Positions 1-10,930 of a stretch of DNA of 64,000 bases are shown one piece after another. Every line of letters begins with the position of its first letter. The first letter of the stretch is position 1. This DNA is from Papilionanthe hookeriana x Papilionanthe teres (Eukaryota; Streptophyta; Magnoliopsida; Asparagales; Orchidaceae). The notes beneath the pieces were generated by a model. That model was not told the DNA's origin and ran no database searches. It worked only from the letters and a program-made list of their open reading frames with translations. The position numbers and the translations under genes are program-made. The stretch is taken from contig CM040439.1 of assembly GCA_022702705.1 (NCBI GenBank), positions 28,267,345 through 28,331,344 of the forward strand, written 5' to 3'.

Positions 1-978
1 TATGATAACTTTTCTAAGCTGGAAGAAAGGATATTTGAATTGGAGCAAGAGCTTTGTGCCGCGAGGGTTAAGCTTCACAATTGTAAGAATGAGCACAAAG
101 AAAAACTTGAAGATTTGGTGAACGGTGAACATTTAGATTTGTCTTTAACTACTCCATCTGATAAGAACTTTTTGGAGTTGGTAAAGCAAATTGAAGTATT
201 TCGAACAGAGTTACGGGTTCGTGAAGAAGAGATTGAAGATCTCAAGGGAGCAATGGAGGCTACTGCCAATCAATTTGAGACTGAAATTTCTTGCAGGGAC
301 AATACTATTAAAGCGTACAAGACATGGATAGATGCATTATTTAAAAAGTTTGTTGGAGATGATTCATCTCGTCATGCTGAGCTTAATTGTGTCATTTTTG
401 AAGAAAAAGTTGATGATGAACAAACCTCATATCATAAAATGTCTATGCTGGAAGCTAAACTTTCCAGCTTTATGGCCTCAAGCAGTTCCTATGAATCAAA
501 GATTCAATTTTTTGAAGAAAGGGTGAAGCAGTTAGCGGCTAAGAAGAGTGACATCAGCACAGAGAGTGAGAAACAGATAAACCAACTGAAGCAAAGTCTT
601 AATGATTTTAAGATGAAAGTTGATATGTTAACATTGGAGAAAGATGAGCTCAGTGCTGAAGTGATCAGGATGGTTGAGGATATTGAAACTTGGGATGATG
701 AGTCTCGTAAGATCGACGAAGAACTCCGTGAATTGCAGTTAGCGCATGACAAGCTAATCCAAGAAGTTGAGGATGCACGAAAGGCCTCGGCGGAGCTAAC
801 GAATCAAGTAAGAGAGCTCAAAGAAGAGGTGGAAATGCAGAGAGAGGTGATTGTTGATTGTGCTGAGGGGAAGAAGGAGGCTATCAAACATCTGTGCTTC
901 TCACTTGAGCATTATCGGGAAGGGTACCAGCAGCTAAGGCAGATTCTACAACTTAAAATCAAAGGCCTGCACTCATAG
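1..978 (+). CDS. NETWORKED/KIP1-like coiled-coil protein, C-terminal part
   Basis: The reading frame is open from base 1, so the gene starts left of the window; the first ATG inside is at 40 and need not be a start. The visible part is about 325 residues of charged, heptad-rich sequence (many E, K, L, Q), as expected for a long coiled coil. Near the C-terminus it reads EGKKEAIKHLCFSLEHYREG, which I recognise as the conserved tail of plant NETWORKED (NET, KIP1-like) actin-binding proteins, in which an N-terminal NAB domain binds actin and the coiled coil places the protein on membranes. The NAB domain would lie outside the window. It ends with TAG at 976-978 and shows no internal stop. The family assignment rests on this tail motif and the coiled coil; the subgroup (NET4-like is my guess) is uncertain. 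Confidence 0.65.
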   Translation, partial: YDNFSKLEERIFELEQELCAARVKLHNCKNEHKEKLEDLVNGEHLDLSLTTPSDKNFLELVKQIEVFRTELRVREEEIEDLKGAMEATANQFETEISCRDNTIKAYKTWIDALFKKFVGDDSSRHAELNCVIFEEKVDDEQTSYHKMSMLEAKLSSFMASSSSYESKIQFFEERVKQLAAKKSDISTESEKQINQLKQSLNDFKMKVDMLTLEKDELSAEVIRMVEDIETWDDESRKIDEELRELQLAHDKLIQEVEDARKASAELTNQVRELKEEVEMQREVIVDCAEGKKEAIKHLCFSLEHYREGYQQLRQILQLKIKGLHS

Positions 979-2615
979 CTCCCTCCAATCTTCCTTACAG
1001 CAACCAATCCTCATTTAAAGAAGATGCAGCTCAAAAACAAATTCAATGAGTTTTCTTGCCTGATATTTCTGAGCAGATCCTTATTTCAATTCAAAACAGG
1101 TTTTTTGTAATTAATAGAGGGTATTTTACATTCATAGCACACAATTCTTATGCATTTACACTTCTCACCCCTAAAATTTCATATTTTATATGCGCAACAC
1201 TCAAATCTTTAATATCACATAAAAAATAACACTATTACCAATTTTTATAAGTGAAATACACATTCTCATGCAATGTATGTAAACATGAAAATGTTTGTGT
1301 GAGATATGTAAATTCATAAGAATTGTGTGTTGTGTATGTAAATGTCTCCTATATTTAGAAGGCCTTGGTGCTATAAACTTGTGCATAAGAATGTGTATTT
1401 GATTTTTTAAAAAGTCTTTAAAGTGATCTTTTATTATGTTTTTTGGCATGATTACATTTAGACCGCTTGAAACATTGATATTTAAAAATTAACCACTCAG
1501 GTGATTTTTTTAAACTGCCGATGCCAAGATCAAACTATTGAGAATTTGATAAAATGGAAAAACATGGATTAGGGTTTTACCATAAATTTTGATTTTTTAG
1601 TGAGAATTTGAACAATTGATGAAAGAGGGTGATTGAATTTTCCCTATTTTTTATGTGATGTTAGAGATTTGTGTTATGAATGTAAATAGTAAAGTTTAGG
1701 TGCTCAATGAGTTATAAGAATGTGTGGTACATATGTAAATGCCCCAAATATAAAATAAATATGTGTGATGAAAAAGATTTGATTTTTGCAATTTTAGTCA
1801 GCTCCATTTTCCATTCCTACTATGTTCTTTGGAGGACAATCCAAAATATTCTATAATCCATTCAAGTAAGGTTCTTTATGCAACTATTTTATTTAAACTA
1901 AATATAGCATATATATGTAGAATTTGTCATTGCAGATTCAAGACTCTTCTTTGTTGAGGCAAATGAAGGGTTCACTTTTATCTATTTGTCAGAATATACA
2001 CCAACTGTGATGACCAGATGTAAAAATTGTTTAAAGGTAGCTTGGATGGGTCAACATGGTATGTACTAGGGACACCATTATTGGAATTTGCATATTAAGT
2101 ATGCTATTCTTAGAAGTTTCACTTACTGATAACTAGTAAATTTGCATTAACTGTGTATATCACTGATTTATTTCTTAAGTGGTGTTCAAGTAGTTACTGT
2201 CAGTAATGTTTACCAACGCATCAAACCCAAGCACAGGCCAACTCTAACTAAAATTTGTTTGGTTAATTTCTGCACTAGTCAATTATTTGAGGTTAAAACT
2301 CAATTCATACATTTTCGAAGAGGATGATCCATGGTTGTATAGATGGTATTTTTGGTATCAACGTTTATTAGCAAAGTTGATGTCATAGTACTTGAGAACA
2401 AAGGAGATATTGAGGGCTCTAGAACACACTTTTCTGTAATTTGGGCATTGTGGTATCATCTAGCTTTTGTTCATCTTGTAAAGGTTTATTATTGAGTACT
2501 GTGAGAATTAGGTTGGTCGGCCTCAAGGACAAAATGTATGCTGAAGCATGAGTAATGGCTAGTACTATTAATAATTATGGAGTAACTAAATAGTCTTCAA
2601 TACTAGAAAATCAGG
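979..2615. other. intergenic, AT-rich
   Basis: The first 100-150 bases are probably the 3' UTR of the upstream gene. The rest has no convincing exon. It contains one complete and one partial copy of the palindromic element described separately, and a short segment near 1,540-1,640 related to the repeat at 34,510-34,930. Confidence 0.5.
1124..1344. mobile_element. palindromic foldback (MITE-like) element, copy 1
   Basis: The left end carries CACAATTCTTATGCATTTAC and the right end carries the inverted version, ATAAGAATTGTGTG followed by TGTATGTAAATG. The interior contains the family's inverted AATATCACAT segment. No coding capacity. A right-half copy lies at about 1,646-1,748 and ends in ATGTAAATGCCCC. 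Confidence 0.6.
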
Positions 2616-2968
2616 TGTTAACATTAAGTATTTCGTGTTATTAGTTATATACAAACATATAATAAATATTTAAGTTGAGAAAATTTGGTATGGTGAAGAA
2701 GCGTGTTTCTTCATATTTAGTCGGTTGGGGGGAGTGAGAGCGTTTTTGTAATTTATCTGTGGGTTATATTTTATCTATATATATATATATGTAACCCTAT
2801 GGGTATGTAACTTGGACTCATATGAAATAATGCAATTCGCTGCTCTGCTTCGGAGGATGTAGGCATCTATGCCGAACCTCGTTAAATCTCTGTGTTCTTC
2901 TTCTGAACTGATTTGTATCGATTATTGTTCTTCTGGATTTGTGTTGTTTCACCCTAAATTTCATAACA
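2616..2968 (+). mobile_element. candidate LTR (copia-type), solo or 5' LTR
   Basis: The segment begins TGTTAACATT and ends TAACA, which fits the TG..CA ends of an LTR. It contains a TATA-like run (about 2,775-2,790) and an AATAA-type signal near 2,825. It is followed after two bases by a primer-binding site. I could not find a second LTR or gag/pol downstream, so this may be a truncated or non-autonomous element. The left border is inferred from TG only. Confidence 0.5.
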
Positions 2969-2970
2969 AT

Positions 2971-2990
2971 TGGTATCAGAGAGTCAGGTT
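2971..2990 (+). other. primer-binding site, initiator-Met tRNA type
   Basis: TGGTATCAGAGAGTCAGGTT closely matches the complement of the 3' end of plant initiator methionine tRNA (TGGTATCAGAGC...), the usual primer of copia elements. Its position two bases after the putative LTR supports that call. Confidence 0.65.
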
Positions 2991-3560
2991 CTAAGGGCGG
3001 AGGAGATCGATGCAGGAAGAAAGAAGAAGAATTTGAGAAATTCAGAGTGTTCGAAGTAGGAACAGAGGAGTTACCCTATGAAGGTGTTCGCGGCCAGCGA
3101 AGAAGACGAGGAGTTTGGCTTCGCGAGTTCGCGACAGAGGCGAGCCTAGCACGACAGGGAAGTTCGTGCGAGGGTGCTCAGGGAACTGGCGAACCCGCAC
3201 AGGGAAGGCGGAGCAGTCAAAGTCCACGGTGCTTCTCGCCTGGAATCTTCATTTCCGGCTGCATCCGGGCTTGAACGAGCCGCGGCAGCTTGGACGAGTC
3301 ATGGCGGAGGCTTCCTTCTCTCGGCAAGGCTTCGACGGAGTGCCGAAGCGCGAGAGGAGTTCCGGACTTGTGAACAATCGCCAAAAGCTCGCGAAAGGAT
3401 GAATATTCTTTCGCGAGGCTTCCGCACGAGAAGGGCCGCGGCGTCTCGTTGGTCCGCGGCGGTTCGGCACGGCTTCACGACCCGGGCAGTGGATTTCGCG
3501 GCGAGGCTTCGCGATGACCACATTTTAGTCATTTTGTTATTTTATAGTTAGTTATTTTGC
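2991..3560 (+). mobile_element. GC-rich block downstream of the PBS, no gag recognised
   Basis: This block is much richer in G+C and CpG than its surroundings and has overlapping short frames on both strands, none of which resembles gag or a known domain. It is probably the untranslated leader or an unrelated insert of the LTR element. It returns abruptly to AT-rich sequence near 3,530. Confidence 0.35.
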
Positions 3561-4040
3561 GTAATTATACGGTAGAAGTATTATATTCGTCAAATATTCT
3601 AAGACGAAAAGTTGTTACTTTTCGCCGAAGAATGATCGAGGGCAACATATTTTATTACTTTAGAATTAAAGAGATTATAACCAAAGAATAGAAGACCATT
3701 TACATATATAATAGGGCAACAACCGGACCGTTAACCCAAGAAACAAACCGTAGCATAACGACAATAGAAAATAAAAGATATACGAAACAAACTTAACAAA
3801 CTAGCTATTGCAAAAGTATTGTCACGGCAAAAAGTGGTAAATTGGGAAAAGGAATTTAAGAATCTTGAAGTAAACTTGGGAGCTAGACTATCTCCATCGC
3901 AATCATCACTAACACTCGATATCTAGTTTCAATGGAGGACCAAACAAGTAGGTAGAGGACCAAACAATGATAACTTGCTGATAAGTGTAGATCCGAGAAA
4001 TATACAATAATCATTTTTAACCACCATAGAATAGGCAGTA
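3561..4040. other. AT-rich, with a scrap of copia RNase H region
   Basis: Positions 3,830-3,913 repeat, in direct orientation and with divergence, positions 4,617-4,690. Both match the part of copia RNase H that precedes the NPVFHARxKHIE motif (minus strand). Otherwise nothing recognisable. Confidence 0.4.
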
Positions 4041-4046
4041 GTAGAA

Positions 4047-4741
4047 TCAATAGTGATTTGATGGTAAGATTAAAATTTTTTGGGGTTTAAGGTTACCAGT
4101 TTTAGTTCGAGTAATCATGGGATGTGATTCAGGAATAGTGAAAGGAGAGGGGAGTTGATCACTATCGGGAGAGGAGCTTGGTTCAGCAAGAATATGAGAA
4201 ATTGGAGTCGGAGGCTTGCGAGGCACAGGATCGAGTTCAAAACAATTATTGATATGAGGAGACGTTTTGATATGAGAAACAATGGTAAATGTAAACAAGG
4301 AGAAGTGGAGGTAGATGTGATGTGAAGTTGGTGTGTTGTACGGAAGAATTTTTATTTTTATGGTAGGGAAACACATATTGTTAGTGTGAATGTTTAAATA
4401 TTTATAGCCTTTTGAAAAGGAGCGAAGCAACAAGACACATTCTTTAGAAAGAGTTATTAATTTATGTTTAAAGTATGGCTTGAGCCATGGAAAGAGGTAG
4501 TAGTTTGCATGCATTTTCTGATGTAGTGATAATCAATTTCGATATGTTTGATTCTAGCGTGAAAGACTGGATTATTGGCAACAGATATTGCATAAGTTGT
4601 TTCGTAGTAGAAAGTGGTAGAAGTGATAAAAGGAATTTGAGAATCTTGAAGTAAGCGTAGGAGCTGGACTATCTCTGTTGCAATCATATATAGGTGAATG
4701 TGGGGAAGCTTAACCTCCCTCCCTAATCCATCGCACCTCAA
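4047..4741 (-). pseudogene. Ty1/copia pol remnant (RNase H and integrase-RT linker)
   Basis: Two minus-strand pieces. At 4,741-4,457 the translation contains NNPVFHARIKHIEIDYHYIR, the well-known end of the copia RNase H domain. At about 4,210-4,060 it reads SHPMITRTKTGNLKP, the linker between integrase and reverse transcriptase in copia polyproteins. In an intact element the linker precedes RNase H; here it follows it in the reading direction, so the remnant is rearranged or made of two insertions. No LTRs are visible. Confidence 0.7.
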
Positions 4742-4983
4742 CGTTCTTCAACCTCTGAGATGGACAACAATTTTAAATTTATTATAATTGTTGTCTTAAT
4801 CACAATTACTCTCTTTAATCTTAAATTAGAAGCTGTTGAGTCTTGTAAACATACGCTCGAGCTTGGACTCGATTAAACCAATCCAGTTCAAGCTCAAGCC
4901 AGCAACAACTCGTCTATTTCACAAAGTCATTCATTATTCAAAATGATGGAATGGTCACATGAATACAACACCTCTGTTCTTCA

Positions 4984-5118
4984 ATGGATATACACACCAC
5001 CCCAACCTTCTTCTTCCTTCGAGATGGACATACCATTGACAAACTCGTGGGTGCCAACAAACCCGAATTGCAGAACAAAATACTTACTTTTGCAGAATCA
5101 GCCCATTGCTGCAAGTAA
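4984..5118 (+). pseudogene. thioredoxin-like protein, last-exon fragment (copy A)
   Basis: The frame from ATG 4,984 to TAA 5,116-5,118 encodes about 44 residues with TPTFFFLRDG, then DKLVGANKPEL and TFAESA. This is the C-terminal third of a thioredoxin fold: the cis-Pro (T-P-T-F), a beta strand, and the last helix with the (V)GANKxEL motif. The CxxC/CxxS active site would lie on an upstream exon that is absent here. The stop codon is where such proteins usually end. An h-type or CXXS-type thioredoxin fits; I cannot separate these without the active site. Probably a gene relic carried in the duplicated segment. Confidence 0.6.
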
Positions 5119-5130
5119 TTTTTTTGTAAG

Positions 5131-5308
5131 GGCATTTAACGTACATACCACTCAATTCCTATGTATTTACATATCTAACCCCTCAACTTTATTTTTTATA
5201 ATTTATACGACACAAATCTTTCATATGACATCAAAATTATAAAGATATATTGAGGTCTAGGTGTTACGTACGTAAATGCGTAAGAATTAAGTGGTATGTA
5301 TGTAAATC
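5131..5308. mobile_element. palindromic foldback element, copy 2
   Basis: It starts GGCATTTAACGTACATACCA and ends TGGTATGTATGTAAATC, which are near-perfect inverted ends. CAATTCCTATGTATTTACAT and GTAAATGCGTAAGAATT form the inner inverted repeat. About 178 bp, noncoding. The same element is present in duplication copy B at 20,585-20,763, so it was there before the duplication. Confidence 0.7.
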
Positions 5309-5309
5309 T

Positions 5310-6030
5310 TCCTTTCTTTTATTCCTTTGATTTTTTTGAAGCCATGGAAGAACTCTACCAATTCTCTGAGTGTTATATATTAACAGTTTGGTTTGACTTT
5401 AAAGGGCACCCAAAAGATTGTTATTTATAAATCAAGCATCCTCTTTCATCCATTTTTCAAATTCTCGTAGTCTCATTCAAATATCAAAGGTCACGATAAA
5501 ACCCCAACTCATATTTTCATTTTTGTCAGATTCACAATGGTCCGATAATGGAACACATGTAAATGCATCGGTTTAAAAGTTCAAAAAAATCAATTAGGAG
5601 CTTTTGATTTGTAAATAGCAATGTTTATTGTGCTCAGCATGTAATTATCCCATAAAAATATTGGCCAATCATAAAATAAAACAAGCTCCGAACTCACAAC
5701 TCTAACAATCTCCATAGACACCAATATCAGCGGTGACATCTTAAAACTAAAGTTTGTTCAGTGCATTCTCAAACTAAATATTCAGAGATGAATATAAGAA
5801 CCTTAGAGTGCAGCGAGGCAGGCCTCAGCGTCCCTTAGGTTTAAAAATCTGAGAGGAAACACTGCGGGGAATACGCCCATATGAGTCCTCAATTGCAATA
5901 CTCCTCGAGCTCGTCGTCGCCATCAGCTAAATGCGGAGAGGGAAGAGCTGAATGCGGGGGAAGAACCGATGCGAGTGCTCGCTTGCAATACTCTGGCCGC
6001 CCATACTCATCCTCGATCACGGCGTCGTTA
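5310..6030. other. 3' flank of the kinase pseudogene
   Basis: Non-coding. Around 5,430-5,620 it carries one unit of the repeat arrayed at 34,510-34,930 (marked by ATCCTCTTTCATCCATTTTT). Nothing else recognised. Confidence 0.4.
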
Positions 6031-7944
6031 TCATCGTCCTCTTCCTCGACTCCATGGACGGATCATCCACATCCTTCTTCCCCCATCCACCTCCAACCCT
6101 CCATCCCCCATAAAAACCCCGCCCACCTCCGCGCTCTCCTGCAGCTGCAGGGCAAACTCTAGATTCCACAACACATACTCCATCGTCGGAGGATCGATTC
6201 CATGATCGGAAACGCACCTCTCCGCCGTCTTCACGAATTTCTTGAAGCACTGTGTGGCTATCTTCCCCTTTAGATAAGGATCAATGATCTGATCCAGCAT
6301 CCCCTTCTTCTGGCAATGCAGAGCCCATTTAGCTAGGTTGACCTGCTCCATCGGGAGAGATTGATCCAGCGCCGGGCGTGCGCAGATGACCTCGAACAGA
6401 ACGACGCCGAAGGAGTAGACATCGGATTTCACTGTCAGCTCCTGCCACAGGCAGTATTCGGGGTCGAGGTAGCCGCGGCTCCCCTTCACCGCCGTGCTAA
6501 CATGAGTGTTGTCGGCGGACGGACCGATTTTGGATAGCATGAAACCGGAGATCTTGGCCATCCATTTCTCATCCAGAAGAATATTGGTCGTCTTCACGTC
6601 GCGGTGAATGATGGCAGGCATCGCTCCTGTGTGAAGGTAGTGCAGTCCTCTCGCGACGTCGATGCAGATCTTGAGCCGCTGCTTCCACGGCAACGGTGGC
6701 TTCTCAGTTTTGTAGAGATGCTCACGGAGAGTTCCGTGAGCCATGTAGTCGTATACGAGGATCATCTCTCTGTTCTCATCGCAGTATCTGATCGGGGAGA
6801 CGAGGTTGCGGTGGTGGAGCTCGGAGAACATCTCGATCTCTGTTTGGAATTCATGAACGCCTTGGCCACACATTCGATTTCCTCGCTTGATCGCCACTTT
6901 CGTGCCGTCATCAAACTCGCCGCGATATACCTTTCTGAATCTGCCAAATCCGAGCAGACGGCTTTCGTCGAACTTATTGGTGGCAGATTTGATCTCGGTG
7001 AAGGAGAAATGGCGGTAGAGCTTCGACGACAACGACGAGGCATAGCTCCAAGTCGTGTTTGTCTTCGCCGAAGCAGCATAATTCGAGTTTTCATACAGTG
7101 AATGAGGACCCTCACTTGTGCCCGCATCCTTCCCCTTCTTCTTCTTCTTTCTTTTACAGAGAACAATCAACAGGAATACAAGGGCGATAATGGCGGCGGA
7201 GTAGGTCACTGCATACGCAGCCCCATAGACGCACAAAGAATCATCTGCCTGAGATCTATACAAAACAGAATCTCCTCCAGCTGGGGATATCACCTGCGCG
7301 CCCACATTTGGCTGATAAACAGTTTCCATTGCCCAATCGTCTGGAATCGGGTACTTTCCACCTGCAACCAGCAGAGGAGTAGTTGCAGAAAATAAATCCG
7401 GCATGGAAACAATCTCTATACCGTTGATGAAAGCATAGGAGTTGGAGTAGTAGTTCTTACCAGTAGAAGACACGTTGAATGAAAACCCTCGAATCAGGTA
7501 AGTGCAGTTGGGCGCTGCGACGGTTTGATAAGCGGAGAAATTGTGGAGGAGAGTAATGGGTCCGGCGGTGACGGAGAAGATGCCATCTCGCGGGGGCGGC
7601 GTGGTTGGAGTAGTTAGATGGGTAGAAGTAGAGTCGAACGAACTTACAGCCGGCGCCGAGGGGGAAGGAGAAGTTGAGAGGCGATGTGAAGACACGAGCC
7701 GTAAGGTATGGAAGCTGAGGAACAGATGAGTCCTGGTTCGACGCCTGAGACCCGGCGGTGTTCAGCCCTGGCGGAGCGTATTTGGATCCGGTGTCGCCGC
7801 CCCAAGTCCGGCCATCATGATCTTTGTTCTGGCCGGAGGATCCGCAGTAGAGGAGAATGTTGTCGCGGGGGTGAAGCTGGAGTTATCTCCGGTGGCGATC
7901 GCGGCGAAGAACAAAATCAGGAAGGGTAGCAACTTCATCGACAT
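6031..7944 (-). pseudogene. CrRLK1L (FERONIA-type) receptor kinase, damaged copy A
   Basis: From the ATG at 7,944 or 7,938, a signal peptide (MKLLPFLILFFAAIATGDN) is followed, after a frame change, by malectin-like sequence (GGDTGSKYAPPGLN, FVRLYFYPSNY), then by another frame change. From 7,695 one frame of 554 residues runs to the stop. It contains the rest of the first malectin domain (SVTAGP, NSYAFINGIEIVSMPDLF), a transmembrane helix followed by a lysine stretch, and a Ser/Thr kinase domain. The second malectin domain is missing, so the membrane helix follows too soon. In the kinase, VAIK and HRD are kept, but the glycine loop reads GFGRFRKV instead of GxGGFGKV, and DFG is replaced by SGF. 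Intact relatives bind RALF peptides or wall pectin at the plasma membrane. Frameshifts and the lost DFG Asp indicate a pseudogene or, if expressed from an internal start, a pseudokinase. Confidence 0.85.
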
Positions 7945-8222
7945 CGGATAGGAGATCGGATCGGAAACCTAGGGTTTCAAGTGCAGGCAACACTGGATCG
8001 GCTGAGGGGCGGGGCGCTGGATCTAGAGGATCGTCGGATCCTTTTGTTCAGAAATTGAACGATTGCGAGATTGAAGCGGATCTGAGGGAAGATATGAAGA
8101 AAATTAGATCAATCGATAGGTAATGAAAGGATTTAGCTCGAGAAATCGAGAGAATGGAGAAGAACGAAAACCTGCGGGAGCATCGGACACCTAAATTTGT
8201 GTCGCTGATACAATAAACGTTC

Positions 8223-8233
8223 GATATTTATAG
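8223..8233 (-). promoter_or_regulatory. TATA box of CrRLK1L copy A
   Basis: On the minus strand the sequence is CTATAAATATC, about 280 bases upstream of the start codon, which allows a 5' UTR of roughly 250 bases. In copy B the corresponding site (near 23,115) reads TTTTATTCC, so the TATA box has been lost there. Confidence 0.4.
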
Positions 8234-8299
8234 AGGAGAAGGAGAAACAGCGGCGGATAACGCCGGATTACTCGAAGACGAGGTGAATTTGGTTGCTAT

Positions 8300-10050
8300 T
8301 TTAAGCGCGTTGAATTTCAACGTATTTTGGTTCGAATTTATTTTATTTGTATTTGGCAAAATTAAAATTAGGTGATGTCAAATATTTCAGTTCCAAATTT
8401 TCATCTTTTTAAAATGATTTTTGAAGTCATTATAATTACTTTTATTAAGTTAATTTTATAGTTATATTATATTATTATTGAATATTTAAATTTAATAGGC
8501 AAAATTTTTAATGTATTGTATGAAATTGTTAACTTTAATAAAATTTTAAATTGTGATATGAAAGATTTGGGTGTGAAAATGTTAAAATTAAAACTTTCAC
8601 GTTAGAAATGTAAATACCTAAGAATTGGTGGGTGATATGTATTGTAACTGTCCCATAATAAAAATTTGGGTATTCTCTACATATATATATATGTGAAGTG
8701 ATAAATGTAAATATATAAGAATTATGTGGCATAAACATGTACTTGCCCCCACATTATAATCCTAACTACCAAAACTAACCATTTTATTAAAATTAGCTCG
8801 TATTCTCGCTCGTTAAATAGCTCATGGTCAAATCATTCATCAGGTAAACGGGTTGAACACGAACAACCATTTGTTCGGTCGTGTTCTGCATGTTTTAACT
8901 ACAATGCACCTCAACTATGAAAAATGCCCTGAGGAAACACCTAAGAACACACGGTTATTTCTCTCATACAAATAATCATCAATTATGAGGGAAAAAAAAG
9001 ACTAATGCTAAGGCTTTTCTCAATGCTCTAAAAAAAATGCCATTAAAATTGAAATACTTTTCCTTAAATCTATCAAAATCAGGTACCTAAAGTTCCAAGG
9101 AAAATAACACTAATGTTACTCTAGACCAGGCATCTAGAAGTTTATTTTCTTGCACAATTTTATTTTGAGAACAAATAAAAAAAATTATATGAAAATTCTA
9201 CTCACTAAGCATGCCTATGACCCAACTTAAATTAGGGTCATAGACATATTGTAATTTTCATTGCTCAAATTATTTTTTATTGATCATATGATCGAAAGAA
9301 ACAACACTTGAAATTTTTGGCTGGTCGTTGAACTGCATTTTATCCTTCAATTAGTGCAGTTGTTTACAATGAAAGAAACTAAATATTTAAGAACATAAAA
9401 TACATTTTGAAATTTTAATTAATTATTTATTTTTTGTCTCATAGGACATTCATAATCTTAAAGTATTGCCACGATCTTGTTTGAGTTTGTAAGAGTATGG
9501 CCCTTTAAAAGCTTTTCCTGATGAACAAATGGGAAAGTTTAAGAGAATTTTCAGGATTTCTCAGTGCCTCTAATTACTTGGAATTCTATAACATTAAGTC
9601 CTTGAGCTGGAAACGCTTAAGTTGGAAATACTTCTCATAATCAATTGTTTGTGCTTTTTAGCAATTAATCTTGCAGGCTGCTTCCTTTGGATGCCGCTCT
9701 TTGATAATAAAGCTATGATTGCTTGTCAGTTCATTCTTTTAGCATCATTTGAAGTTGGCTTATAGGATCATCACATTATTGTTGATACTTGACTAGATTG
9801 GTTATATAGTTCGACCAATGTTACCTCCTTTGAGTTGAGACCAAAGTGAAAGATGTCCCCACTTGATAATATACGGTGCAATCCAATTGGCCCATAGAAC
9901 AATCAATGTCTCCTATTTTGATCATAGATGGTGTAATCAATAGGCCCATAGAACAAACGATAGTTCTTCCATCATTTTTTTTCTTTGGCAAGTTTATTAT
10001 AGCTTTGGCTTGCCTGTGGGTTTAAGCATGGTTGACAGAGAACTCTAGGT
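8300..10050. other. AT-rich intergenic DNA
   Basis: It contains right-half copies of the foldback element (8,545-8,655 and 8,690-8,750). Positions about 8,325-8,370 resemble 25,070-25,115 (shared TTTGGCAAAATTAAAATTA), so duplication copy B may continue beyond later insertions. No exon recognised. Confidence 0.4.
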
Positions 10051-10065
10051 TTGACGCTAAGAACT

Positions 10066-10930
10066 TTAGGATGATACCTTAGCTTTGCAAAATTTAGTTA
10101 GTCTCCATTTGTTGAATACAATGACATTATCTACAATGATGGCCAAGCCTAGAACAAACCTTGTAGATGCTTCCAAGTAGAGGAACTTTATAGGAACTTC
10201 ATTCTTGTCCTTGGCTAAGGCTTTCACTTTTACCAACTTTGTGAGGTAGTTGACCAACTCCAATATGAATCACTCTTAACTCGCTTAAGTTGGAAAAAAG
10301 GGCCAACACAATCCTTTCCCAACAATGTTATCAATAAGGGACTAGTAATTGTTAGAAGTTCCTAATCTGGTTGGTGTGACCTTTGTGAGAATATGGTTGA
10401 ATGAATGGCTTCCATTTTGTCAAAATAAATTCTCTAGTAATTATTGGTCTTCTAGCAGGATCAACAGCAAAATGAAAATTTTTAAAAACATTTCATGAAG
10501 ATAATGTTATCAGATATGATGACACACATTGTTGTGCCGTATATGTAGTGTCCTATTGATCAGGTAGATTTTTATTTCATTCCTCCATCTCAGAACTTCA
10601 TCCACCTAAATGCCCTTAGGCTTCTGTAGTTAAGGTCTGACAAGCTTCCTAATCATTTTTTTATACAAACTTTCATATTTTGTATACTTAAAGGTATCCT
10701 TGGGGTTCTTCCCCAAATGTTGAGTTAACAATAAAATTCATCATGACATGGGCTTTTATGGCTTTGTGGGAAACATACTCAATGTCATATTCGTACAATT
10801 TAGTGAACCAATTTGTTAGCCACCCATAAAGCTTTTATTTCTATATAACTTGTCCGATTGGTTGGTCAGCCATGATTTTGATAAGATAACTTGGTAATAA
10901 GGTCTCAAACATTTGGAAGAAATGATCAAT
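10066..10930 (-). pseudogene. Ty3/gypsy pol remnant (integrase region)
   Basis: The minus-strand frame at 10,066-10,263 reads YLTKLVKVKALAK, then FLYLEAxTRFVLGLAIIVDN, which matches the integrase core of gypsy elements (YxTKWVEAxPL, FGxPxxIVxDNGxxF) with substitutions. The following minus-strand DNA toward 10,930 keeps short gypsy-like stretches but is broken by stops. No LTRs identified. An old, degenerate insertion. Confidence 0.6.

Larger units (their letters stand above)
4758..8300. repeat. segmental duplication, copy A
   Basis: This segment matches 20,220-23,170 in the same orientation, including non-coding DNA, a thioredoxin-like exon, a foldback element and a receptor-kinase gene. Matching begins at ACAATTTTAAATTTATTATA and becomes weak after the kinase 5' region. 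Small indels separate the copies; the largest difference is in the kinase ectodomain. Confidence 0.85.

Noticed and set aside
3042..3551. Overlapping GC-rich frames as genes
   Set aside because: Frames on both strands of a CpG-rich block are expected by chance because stop codons are AT-rich. None has a recognisable domain.
6604..7166. Long frames on the opposite strand of the kinase (165 and 134 codons)
   Set aside because: Shadows of the GC-rich kinase coding strand; the minus-strand frame carries the real motifs.
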